This document shows, one piece after another, positions 1-5,454 of a stretch of 10,313 nt of DNA; within the stretch, counting starts at the first letter, position 1, and the number at the start of each line of letters is the position of its first letter. The notes beneath the pieces were generated by a model. The model did not search any database, had not been told where the DNA came from, and was given only the letters and a program-made list of their open reading frames with translations. Source of the DNA: SZUA-584 sp050943225 (lineage in GTDB: Bacteria; Bacillota; Clostridia; Christensenellales; SZUA-584); assembly GCA_050943225.1 (NCBI GenBank), contig JBMNOT010000066.1:1-10313 (forward strand), read 5' to 3'. The translations under genes were made by a program, and so were the position numbers.

Positions 1-446
1 AACTGGGCGCCAGGGTGATTATGACGCGCACCACCCACGATGTGGATATCTCCAATGCCCAGCGGGCGCAGATGATGAACGCGGAGATGGTGGATTGCTG
101 GCTGCGCATCCATGCGGACGGTAACGACAACCCGGCTGTGCACGGCGTCAGCATGCTGGCGCCCGCGCGGGGCACGATGAACACGACGGACACCAGCGTG
201 CAGGCCGCCAGCGTGGATCTGGCGAATGCGCTGCTTGCCCCCGTGATTGCCACCACCGGGGCGAAGAACAACGGTGTGGCGCTTCGGTCGGACCAGACCG
301 GATTTAACTGGTCGGCCGTGCCGGTTTGCACCATCGAAATGGGCTACATGACCAACGAGAGGGAAGACCGGCTGCTTGTGACCGACGACTATCAGAACAA
401 GATCGCGAATGCTTTGGCAGAGGGTTTTGCAAACTATTTTAAGTAG
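1..446 (+). CDS. N-acetylmuramoyl-L-alanine amidase (Amidase_3 family), 3' part only
   Basis: The reading frame is open from base 3 (codons Leu-Gly-Ala-Arg-Val-Ile-Met) and ends with TAG at 444-446, so the gene starts before the window and the GTG at 15 is internal. The visible 147 residues match the C-terminal half of the zinc-dependent amidase catalytic domain, which cleaves the bond between N-acetylmuramic acid and L-alanine in peptidoglycan. Visible hallmarks are the RIHADG motif, whose His codon is at 111-113 (a zinc ligand in the family), and the CTIEMGYMTN motif, whose Glu codon at 336-338 is the catalytic Glu position. The first zinc ligands, any signal peptide and any wall-binding domains lie upstream and cannot be seen. 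In spore formers such enzymes act in cell separation, sporulation (CwlD-like) or germination; which of these applies here is unknown. The family call is secure. Confidence 0.9.
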   Translation, partial: LGARVIMTRTTHDVDISNAQRAQMMNAEMVDCWLRIHADGNDNPAVHGVSMLAPARGTMNTTDTSVQAASVDLANALLAPVIATTGAKNNGVALRSDQTGFNWSAVPVCTIEMGYMTNEREDRLLVTDDYQNKIANALAEGFANYFK

Positions 447-480
447 GGCGCTCGGTTGTGAAACGGGCTGCTCTACGGTA

Positions 481-491
481 TGGTATATAAT
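481..491 (+). promoter_or_regulatory. Candidate extended -10 promoter for the CNNM/CorC gene
   Basis: The sequence TGGTATATAAT holds an extended -10 arrangement (TG, one base, TATATA), with an overlapping TATAAT at 486-491. No good -35 hexamer lies at the normal distance, which extended -10 promoters can tolerate. Transcription would begin near 498 and leave a leader of about 70 nt before the TTG start at 568. This is an inference from motif match only. Confidence 0.4.
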
Positions 492-504
492 ATCGGAGGA
501 GAGC

Positions 505-527
505 GCTGCGAGCCATCGGCCCGCAGC
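505..527 (+). other. Leader hairpin upstream of the CNNM/CorC gene
   Basis: GCTGCG at 505-510 pairs with CGCAGC at 522-527. Inside it, GCC at 512-514 pairs with GGC at 518-520, separated from the outer stem by one A/C mismatch, around an ATC loop. No T-tract follows, so it is not a classical terminator. It would sit at the very 5' end of a transcript from the -10 element at 481-491, where such hairpins often stabilise mRNA. It could also mark the 3' end of the amidase transcript. Confidence 0.4.
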
Positions 528-567
528 CAAAACGGCAGCCCTGCTGATGTGATAAGAGGAGTACCAT

Positions 568-1896
568 TTGAAGGATCCGCTTTTTTGGCAGCTTCTGCTG
601 CAGCTTATACTGATACTGATCAATGCATTCTTTTCCTGCAGCGAGATCGCCATCATTGCGATCAACGATGCGAAACTGAAGCGCATGGCCGATTCCGGGG
701 AAAAGCGCGCGGTGGCGCTCGCAAAGCTGGTCAAGCAACCCGCGCGGTTTCTCGCCACCATCCAGGTGGGCATCACGCTGGCGGGCTTTCTGGGCAGCGC
801 GTTTGCGGCGGAAAACTTTGCGGACAGAATCACGGCGGCGCTGGTTAACGGCGGGGCCAAAATAGACCCGGGCACGCTGCATACCCTGATACTCATCGCC
901 ATCACGCTGATACTGGCATATTTCACGCTGGTGCTGGGGGAGCTGGTGCCCAAGCGCATCGCGATGAAAAAGCCGGAGCCCATCGCGCTGGCGGTGGCGC
1001 ACGTCATCTATTTCTTCTCCAAGGCGGCCACGCCTTTGGTTTGGCTGCTCACCAAATCCACCAACGGATTGCTGCGCCTGCTGCGCATCAACCCGCAGGC
1101 CGAGGAAAACCAGGTGACGGAGGAAGAGATCCGCATCATGGTGGATTTGGGCGAGGAGAAGGGCGCAATCGCTCGCGAGGAAGGGGAGATGATCGACAAC
1201 GTGCTGGAACTGTCGGAAAAGACCGCAGTGGAGTTGATGACGCCGCGCCCCGACCTTGAGGTGCTCTGGCTGGAAGACCCGCCTGAGAAATGGGAAGAGA
1301 CGATATTTTCCACCAACCGTTCGCGCTATCCCGTGTGCGGCGAGGATATGGACGAGGTGGTGGGCGTTCTTCACGTGCGGGACTATTTTAAAAACCTGCG
1401 CGACAAAAAGCCGGTGTCGCTTAAGGATTTGCTGCGGCCCGCATACCTCGTGCCCGAAACGGTGCCTGCCGACATACTTCTGCGCGAGATGAAGCTCAAC
1501 AAGACGCACATGGCAATAGTTGTGGACGAATACGGCAGCACCAGCGGCGTCGTCACGATGGAAGATTTGCTGGAGGAGATCGTCGGCGATATCGAGGACG
1601 AGCACGACGACGAGGAGCCGGATATCGTGCCGCTGGGCGACGGGCGTTGGCGCGTGCGCGGCTCCACGGATTTGGCGTCGCTGTCCGAGGCGGTGGGCTT
1701 TGAGCTGCCCGAGGGGGATTACGATACGCTGGGCGGGCTCATCTATTCGCGGCTGACCAGCATACCGGAAGACGGCGCTCACCCCGAGGTGGACATCGCC
1801 GGTCTGCACATCCGCGTGGAGGAGCTGGCGGACCATCGCGTGGAATGGGCCGAAATCGTTAAAAAAACGGCGCAGCCGGATAAGGACAAGCAATAA
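568..1896 (+). CDS. CNNM/HlyC-CorC family membrane protein with CBS domains (probable Mg2+/divalent cation exporter)
   Basis: A 442-residue protein with the standard layout of the family once called hemolysin C/CorC. An N-terminal DUF21/CNNM transmembrane domain covers about residues 1-170, with hydrophobic segments near 6-30, 62-82, 104-126 and 137-163 and the conserved GELVPKRIA motif at 124-132. A CBS pair follows (about 220-280 and 285-345), then a CorC_HlyC C-terminal domain (about 353-435). Bacterial CNNM proteins, such as the Mg2+ exporter MpfA of Bacillus subtilis, export or regulate magnesium, with the CBS pair as a cytoplasmic nucleotide/Mg sensor; hemolysis is not their established role. 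The start is TTG at 568, chosen because AAGAGGA at 554-560 lies 7 nt upstream and the protein then begins with the first membrane helix. The transported ion is inferred from the family. Confidence 0.93.
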   Translation: MKDPLFWQLLLQLILILINAFFSCSEIAIIAINDAKLKRMADSGEKRAVALAKLVKQPARFLATIQVGITLAGFLGSAFAAENFADRITAALVNGGAKIDPGTLHTLILIAITLILAYFTLVLGELVPKRIAMKKPEPIALAVAHVIYFFSKAATPLVWLLTKSTNGLLRLLRINPQAEENQVTEEEIRIMVDLGEEKGAIAREEGEMIDNVLELSEKTAVELMTPRPDLEVLWLEDPPEKWEETIFSTNRSRYPVCGEDMDEVVGVLHVRDYFKNLRDKKPVSLKDLLRPAYLVPETVPADILLREMKLNKTHMAIVVDEYGSTSGVVTMEDLLEEIVGDIEDEHDDEEPDIVPLGDGRWRVRGSTDLASLSEAVGFELPEGDYDTLGGLIYSRLTSIPEDGAHPEVDIAGLHIRVEELADHRVEWAEIVKKTAQPDKDKQ

Positions 1897-1915
1897 TAGA
1901 GGATAAGCAATAATA
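1888..1915 (+). repeat. Short direct repeat across the CNNM/CorC stop codon
   Basis: The 11-mer AAGCAATAATA occurs at 1888-1898 and again at 1905-1915, each time close behind GGATAA. The first copy contains the TAA stop at 1894-1896. It looks like a small tandem duplication of the gene end and has no evident function. Confidence 0.6.
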
Positions 1916-1965
1916 AATAATACATAATATATAAGTTATGTGTTTATATATGAGTATATGCTTTT
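1909..1965 (+). promoter_or_regulatory. AT-rich upstream region of the nucleoside kinase gene, possible promoter
   Basis: This stretch is almost purely A and T, in sharp contrast to the GC-rich genes on both sides. It contains several -10-like words, for example TATAAG at 1930-1935, but no recognisable -35 element at the right spacing. No terminator is seen between the preceding stop at 1896 and here, so the kinase could also be read through from the CNNM/CorC gene. Confidence 0.3.
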
Positions 1966-1986
1966 GTGAAGGGGGAAGGGGAGCTT

Positions 1987-3612
1987 ATGCAAGACGGACA
2001 CATAGTAGTGCTCAACGGCGGGCAAAAGGAAGTGGCATACGAGAAAGGCACTCGGCTCTGGCAGCTGGCTGAGCAGGCAGGCGTAAAGGACGTGGTGTGC
2101 GCGCTGATGAACGGCCGCATCGTGTCGCTGGCGGACGAACCGGAGCCGGGCGCTGAGGTGCGGTTCCTGTCTCCGCGGGACAGCGAGGAAGCTTCCCGCG
2201 TGTTCCTGCGCGGTGCGACTTTTTTGCTGTACCGGGCCGCGCGCGAGCTGTTTCCTGAGCGCACGCTTATTGTGGAGCACATGCTGTGCGGCGGGCTGTA
2301 CTGCGAGCTGACGGACATGCAGCCGGGCGACGCTGCGCTGCTGCAGCGGCGGATGGACGAGCTGATCGCGGCGGACGAAGATTTCGTGCTGACCAAAATG
2401 CCCGTGGAGCAGGCCCGCAAAATCATGCTGGAAGAAGGGCTGGCCAGCAAGGCGGCGCTGCTGGAATACCGGCCGTTCAACTTCTACCGGCTCTACGCGT
2501 TCGGGCCGTTTCACAACTATTTTCACGGCATAATGCCCAAAAGCGCGGGGTACCTGAAGGGCGCGCGGGTGCACCCGTACGACGGCGGGCTGATACTCAC
2601 GTACCCCACGCCGTACCTCGAGGCGGGCACGCCCATCATCCGCCAGCCCAAGTACGGCAGGGTTTTCCGACAGGCGGAGAAGTGGGCGAGCATTCTGGGC
2701 GTCTCGTACGTCGCAGACCTCAACAACCTGCTGCGAAACGGCGGCATCGAGGAATTCATCAACGTCAATGAAGCGCTACACGAGCGCACCATCGCGGAGA
2801 TCGCGCAGACCATCGCCTCGCAGCCGCGCGTGCGCATCGTGCTGGTGGCCGGGCCGTCGTCATCCGGTAAAACCACGTTCGCGTCCCGCCTTGCCGTTCA
2901 CCTCAAGGTGCTGGGCAGGCGCTGCCAGCCGATATCGGTAGACGATTATTACAAAGACCGCGAGGACATACCGCTCATGCCGGACGGAAAGCCGGATTTC
3001 GAATGTATCGAGGCGCTGGATACCGAAAAATTAAGCGAAGACCTGAACCTGCTGCTCTCCGGCGAGGAAGCCAGAATACCGCGTTTCGATTTCATCGAGG
3101 GCCACCGCTGCGGTCTGGTGCCGCTGCGCATCCGCGACGACATACTCATCATCGAAGGCATCCATGGCCTGAACAACGCCCTTACGGCAGGCGTGGACGA
3201 CGCTTACAAGTTCCGCATATTCATATCGCCGCTCACCACGCTCAATATCGACAGCCACAGCGTGGTGATCCCGGAGGACATGCGCCTTTTGCGCCGGCTG
3301 GTGCGCGATAAACGCACGCGCGGCTATTCCTTCGCGCAGACACTGGCCATCTGGAATTCGGTGCGCCACGGCGAGTACAAATATATACTGCCTTATCAGG
3401 AAAACGCGGACGTCATGTTCAACTCTACGCTGCTTTATGAGGGGCTGATACTGAAAAAGTATGCGTATAGCGAACTGAAATCCATCATGCCGGACATGGA
3501 AAACTATCCGGAAGCGCTCGGTTTGTTAAAATTTTTAAACTATTTTTTGACGCTCGACGACGAAAGCCTTGTGCCGCGGCAAAGCATTTTGCGTGAATTT
3601 ATCGGCCGGTAA
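1987..3612 (+). CDS. Nucleoside kinase (uridine kinase-like) with N-terminal TGS/ThrRS-like region
   Basis: A 541-residue cytoplasmic protein of a type common in Clostridia. Residues about 4-65 resemble a TGS domain, and about 70-240 resemble the ThrRS second additional domain and its extension (including HNYFHG at 176-181). From about 280 on lies a phosphoribulokinase/uridine kinase-type P-loop domain. Visible kinase motifs are the Walker A GPSSSGKTT at 289-297, VDDYYKDRED at 318-327 (base/substrate binding), PRFDFIEGHR at 365-374 and IIEGIHGLN at 388-396. The family is annotated as phosphorylating nucleosides in pyrimidine salvage; the role of the ThrRS-like part is unknown. The ATG at 1987 was chosen over the in-frame GTG at 1966 because the purine-rich GGGGGAAGGGGA run lies directly before 1987 and would be coding if the GTG were used. 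Length is normal for the family. Confidence 0.9.
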   Translation: MQDGHIVVLNGGQKEVAYEKGTRLWQLAEQAGVKDVVCALMNGRIVSLADEPEPGAEVRFLSPRDSEEASRVFLRGATFLLYRAARELFPERTLIVEHMLCGGLYCELTDMQPGDAALLQRRMDELIAADEDFVLTKMPVEQARKIMLEEGLASKAALLEYRPFNFYRLYAFGPFHNYFHGIMPKSAGYLKGARVHPYDGGLILTYPTPYLEAGTPIIRQPKYGRVFRQAEKWASILGVSYVADLNNLLRNGGIEEFINVNEALHERTIAEIAQTIASQPRVRIVLVAGPSSSGKTTFASRLAVHLKVLGRRCQPISVDDYYKDREDIPLMPDGKPDFECIEALDTEKLSEDLNLLLSGEEARIPRFDFIEGHRCGLVPLRIRDDILIIEGIHGLNNALTAGVDDAYKFRIFISPLTTLNIDSHSVVIPEDMRLLRRLVRDKRTRGYSFAQTLAIWNSVRHGEYKYILPYQENADVMFNSTLLYEGLILKKYAYSELKSIMPDMENYPEALGLLKFLNYFLTLDDESLVPRQSILREFIGR

Positions 3613-3642
3613 TTAATTGCCAGCGCACGCTCTTCATAAACG

Positions 3643-3677
3643 GCCTCCTGTTTGTGAACACTATAAGCAAAGGAGGC
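3643..3677 (+). promoter_or_regulatory. Hairpin masking the lipoprotein Shine-Dalgarno sequence
   Basis: GCCTCCT at 3643-3649 is perfectly complementary to AGGAGGC at 3671-3677, which overlaps the strong Shine-Dalgarno AAGGAGG (3670-3676) of the gene starting at 3685. The loop is 21 nt. If it forms, the ribosome binding site is closed, giving possible translational control. A 7-bp match to an SD sequence can arise by chance, so function is inferred only. Confidence 0.4.
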
Positions 3678-3684
3678 GGATTGA

Positions 3685-3975
3685 ATGAAGAAAGCATTGA
3701 TTGTATCAATCATTGTCATGCTGCTGATTTTTGCAGCAGCGGGCTGCACACGAAACAATACGCCGGGCAATACAGTGGGGCCGCCAGCAACGATGGTTCC
3801 CGATGTAACGGATGACATCCTTCCGGACATCACTAACCCGCCGACGGCCACCGATACCCCCGACGTCACGGTTTCTCCCGACGTCACAGTTTCTCCCAAC
3901 GATATGGCTTCTCCGGGGCTGTCGCCTGGCGTCACGGTTTCACCAACCGCGACAACACCGCCGGCTGCCGGCTGA
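3685..3975 (+). CDS. Small Pro/Thr-rich lipoprotein, function unknown
   Basis: A 96-residue protein with a type II signal peptide: Lys2-Lys3, a hydrophobic core at 5-19, and lipobox AAGC at 18-21 with the lipidated Cys21. The -3 position is Ala instead of the usual Leu, which is tolerated. The mature part of 76 residues is a low-complexity tail rich in Pro, Thr, Val and Asp, with three copies of a (D/G)VTVSP unit at 60-71 and 82-87. No folded domain or catalytic motif is visible; it resembles a spacer or wall-spanning stalk more than an enzyme. The start is well fixed by AAGGAGG at 3670-3676, 8 nt upstream. It lies 72 nt after the kinase with no terminator between, so co-transcription is likely. 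A strong terminator follows. I do not recognise the family. Confidence 0.75.
   Translation: MKKALIVSIIVMLLIFAAAGCTRNNTPGNTVGPPATMVPDVTDDILPDITNPPTATDTPDVTVSPDVTVSPNDMASPGLSPGVTVSPTATTPPAAG
3862..3945 (+). repeat. 18-bp repeats coding for (D/G)VTVSP
   Basis: Two adjacent 18-bp copies at 3862-3879 and 3880-3897 differ by one base, and a more diverged third copy lies at 3928-3945. They encode the Asp/Gly-Val-Thr-Val-Ser-Pro units of the lipoprotein tail. Such units can change number by slippage or recombination. Confidence 0.75.
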
Positions 3976-3994
3976 TTTTTCAGTACGGCAGACC

Positions 3995-4038
3995 AAAAAG
4001 GGAGATGCTTCGCCTTTGCGCGGGGCATTTCCTTTTTT
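3995..4038 (+). terminator. Intrinsic terminator after the lipoprotein gene
   Basis: The arm AAAAAGGGAGATGC at 3995-4008 pairs over 14 positions (two G-U pairs) with GCATTTCCTTTTTT at 4025-4038. The T-run forms both the end of the stem and the U-tract. A further CGC/GCG pairing lies in the loop (4011-4013 with 4018-4020). It closes the kinase-lipoprotein transcript, 20 nt after the TGA. The A-run on the 5' side means it could also terminate transcripts on the other strand. Confidence 0.85.
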
Positions 4039-4054
4039 CGTTACCATTGCCTTA

Positions 4055-4083
4055 TTGCGGCGAAGCGGCCCATTCGATATAAT
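4055..4083 (+). promoter_or_regulatory. Sigma-A type promoter of the zinc-ribbon/TPR gene
   Basis: TTGCGG (4055-4060), a 17-bp spacer, and a perfect TATAAT (4078-4083). Predicted start of transcription is near 4090, giving a leader of about 115 nt before the ATG at 4205. It lies directly behind the terminator at 3995-4038, as expected for a new transcription unit. Confidence 0.75.
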
Positions 4084-4102
4084 GTATACAAATTACAAAA
4101 AA

Positions 4103-4151
4103 GGAGCTTTGCCCCTGTTTTAAACCGTCAGCATGGAGGAAGCTCCGGGCA
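4103..4151 (+). promoter_or_regulatory. Structured 5' leader with two crossing complementarities
   Basis: GGAGCTT (4103-4109) can pair with AAGCTCC (4140-4146), and the directly following TGCCC (4110-4114) can pair with GGGCA (4147-4151). The two pairings cross each other with no linker bases, so they are more likely alternatives than one simple pseudoknot. No known riboswitch consensus was recognised. Placement in the leader of the zinc-ribbon/TPR gene suggests possible control of that gene; chance is not excluded. Confidence 0.3.
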
Positions 4152-4204
4152 TCAAATATACAAACGCAAAAACTGGATAGCTGAAAAGTGGACAGGAGGC
4201 TAAT

Positions 4205-4318
4205 ATGTATTGCCGGCAATGTGGTCATAAGATGGCAGACGGCGAGTGCTTCTGCACGCAGTGCGGCACGCCTGTGTCTGGGGTAAGCCGTCCGGCGGAT
4301 GGACGCGGGGGAATATGA
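4205..4318 (+). CDS. Zinc-ribbon N-terminal fragment of a split zinc-ribbon/TPR protein
   Basis: A 37-codon frame with an excellent ribosome binding site (CAGGAGG just before TAATATG). It encodes a canonical short zinc ribbon with Cys3-x2-Cys6 and Cys17-x2-Cys20, plus an extra Cys15, of the type found at the N terminus of many multi-domain proteins in Bacillota. The frame stops at TGA 4316-4318, 17 codons after the last ribbon Cys. The TPR-like sequence starts in the next frame at 4299 and overlaps it by 20 bases. The ribbon is probably the proper N terminus of that protein, separated by a +1 frame change between about 4285 and 4316. A real mutation, an assembly error or a coupled two-protein arrangement are all possible. 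Zinc binding is inferred from the motif. Confidence 0.7.
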   Translation: MYCRQCGHKMADGECFCTQCGTPVSGVSRPADGRGGI

Positions 4319-4754
4319 GCGGGCGCGCAATGGCTTTGCCGCGCTGGGCTCTTACCGGGACGCGGAGGACAAGGCGCAGGAATGCCGGAACATCATGGAT
4401 TACAACGAAGCGCAGAGCCTGATGAACGCGGAGGAGTATTCTCAGGCGCGCGACCGGTTTGCTGCGCTGGGCAATTACCGCGACGCGCGGGACAAAGCAA
4501 AGCAGTGCCAGAACATATTAGACTACGATGCGGCGCTGGCGGCGATGGACGAGGGCCGTTACGCGGACGCCAAGAATATATTCGACAGGCTGGGCGATTA
4601 TTCTGACTCTGTACGGCTCGCGGAGGAGTGCCAGAACCACATCGACTATATCGCGGCGGACGAGGCGTTTAACAGCGGGTTCTATTACACCGCATACAAG
4701 GCGTTTTCGCTGCTCAGCGGTTTTTCAGACGCTTCCGCCCGTGCCCAAGATTGC
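4299..4754 (+). repeat. 123-bp coding repeats (41-residue TPR-like units)
   Basis: Units lie at 4299-4400 (5' part missing), 4401-4523, 4524-4646 and 4647-4754 (incomplete). The first two are nearly the same in their second halves (FAALGxYRDAxDKAxxC), pointing to a fairly recent duplication, while the fourth is the most diverged. Confidence 0.75.
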
Positions 4755-5135
4755 ATACAAACCCCGCCGGATAGCGGCGAACTGCATCACCACCCGGATT
4801 ATGCCAAAAAGATATCCATCTATATCAGGAATAAGGGAAACAGCCTCGGTCTTATGGTCAAGTTCTACGCGGTGGACAGTTCAGAGCTGGTATCCGTCGT
4901 ATACGTCGCGCCGGGCAAGAAGGTGAAAATCCGCCTGCCGCGCGGCAAATACATGTGCAAATTGGCTTGGGGCCCTCAATGGTTTGGAGAAAAGGAATAT
5001 TTCGGGGACAACGCGTTTTACGAATGGGACTACGAGGAGTGGGAGCTAAGGTCTGGGTACTATTACACTTATGACATCACCACGCCGGATGCAAACGACA
5101 TCACAAAAGGGTCGCTGACCTATCAGGACTATTAG
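4299..5135 (+). CDS. TPR-like repeat protein with aromatic-rich C-terminal domain (probably continues the zinc ribbon at 4205)
   Basis: A 278-codon frame. Residues 1-152 hold four repeats with a period of 41: repeat 1 is incomplete (1-34), and the others begin at Tyr35, Tyr76 and Tyr117. The shared pattern is Y-x2-A, then GxYxxAxxxFxxLGxYxDA, then KAxxC, as in helical TPR/Sel1-like arrays of clostridial zinc-ribbon proteins. Residues about 165-278 form a separate, apparently beta-rich domain full of Trp and Tyr that I do not recognise. The ATG at 4299 lacks a good Shine-Dalgarno sequence, and an in-frame TAA lies at 4284-4286. Either translation is coupled to the overlapping 4205 frame, or the two are one frameshifted gene. 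Codons AVRR just before Met1 also fit the repeat, so the array continues upstream of the ATG. The remainder is free of stops, which argues against old decay. Scaffold or binding roles are only inferred. Confidence 0.75.
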   Translation: MDAGEYERARNGFAALGSYRDAEDKAQECRNIMDYNEAQSLMNAEEYSQARDRFAALGNYRDARDKAKQCQNILDYDAALAAMDEGRYADAKNIFDRLGDYSDSVRLAEECQNHIDYIAADEAFNSGFYYTAYKAFSLLSGFSDASARAQDCIQTPPDSGELHHHPDYAKKISIYIRNKGNSLGLMVKFYAVDSSELVSVVYVAPGKKVKIRLPRGKYMCKLAWGPQWFGEKEYFGDNAFYEWDYEEWELRSGYYYTYDITTPDANDITKGSLTYQDY

Positions 5136-5171
5136 CGCTGCGCACCGGGCGTTCAGCAACGTAAGATAACG

Positions 5172-5207
5172 GCGCCGCGGGGGCTTTCGCTTGCGGCGCT
5201 GTGTTTT
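5172..5207 (+). terminator. Intrinsic terminator after the TPR-like gene
   Basis: GCGCCGC at 5172-5178 pairs with GCGGCGC at 5193-5199, with two G-U pairs and one G-C pair extending inward. The tract TGTGTTTT follows at 5200-5207. It lies 36 nt after the TAG at 5133-5135. The U-tract is interrupted, so efficiency may be moderate. Confidence 0.65.
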
Positions 5208-5219
5208 ACCGCGCGCGGG

Positions 5220-5248
5220 TGGATTATGGTGCGCGCGTCGTGTATAAT
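5220..5248 (+). promoter_or_regulatory. Candidate promoter for the small membrane peptide and PIG-V-like gene
   Basis: A perfect TATAAT lies at 5243-5248, with TGGATT (3 of 6 matches to the -35 consensus) at 5220-5225 and a 17-bp spacer. It follows the terminator at 5172-5207 and precedes the ATG at 5285 by 36 nt. Confidence 0.55.
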
Positions 5249-5284
5249 GGAACTCATCATACCAGCCGCAAACGGAGATGCCGA

Positions 5285-5392
5285 ATGAAGGAAAAAAAGA
5301 AAAGCAAAAGGGTAATCGGCACTGTGGTGGCCGTCGTGATGGCAGTTCTGATGCTGCTGTTTGCGCTGCTGCCATATTTGCTGCGCGGCTGA
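5285..5392 (+). CDS. 35-residue single-pass membrane peptide
   Basis: A short frame with eight Lys/Arg-rich N-terminal residues (KEKKKSKR), a hydrophobic helix at about 10-32 and a Leu-Arg-Gly end. The positive-inside rule predicts a cytoplasmic N terminus. GGAG at 5274-5277 lies 7 nt before the ATG, and a promoter-like TATAAT lies just upstream, which supports real expression. The in-frame upstream GTG at 5201 falls before the promoter and in the terminator tract, so it is not the start. I do not recognise the family; short Lys-rich single-helix proteins of this shape, such as DUF4044-like peptides, are common in Bacillota. It may be co-transcribed with the glycosyltransferase 62 nt downstream. 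Confidence 0.6.
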   Translation: MKEKKKSKRVIGTVVAVVMAVLMLLFALLPYLLRG

Positions 5393-5454
5393 CCGGCGGC
5401 CCATCAACAGACGGAGACCCCGAGAGGATACGCCTTTCAGGTGAGAACTGACGC

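Noticed and set aside
439..1893. Long minus-strand open frame of 484 codons opposite the CNNM/CorC gene
   Set aside because: The + strand frame has clear domain motifs and a ribosome binding site; the reverse frame is His/Arg/Gln-rich with no recognisable motif, typical of an antisense shadow in GC-rich DNA.
1966..1986. GTG at 1966 as start of the nucleoside kinase
   Set aside because: It would place the strong Shine-Dalgarno run inside the coding region, and no ribosome binding site precedes it; ATG 1987 fits better.
4103..4151. Simple H-type pseudoknot or known riboswitch in the zinc-ribbon gene leader
   Set aside because: Both connecting loops would be zero nucleotides long, which is sterically unlikely, and no known riboswitch consensus is present; kept only as alternative pairings.
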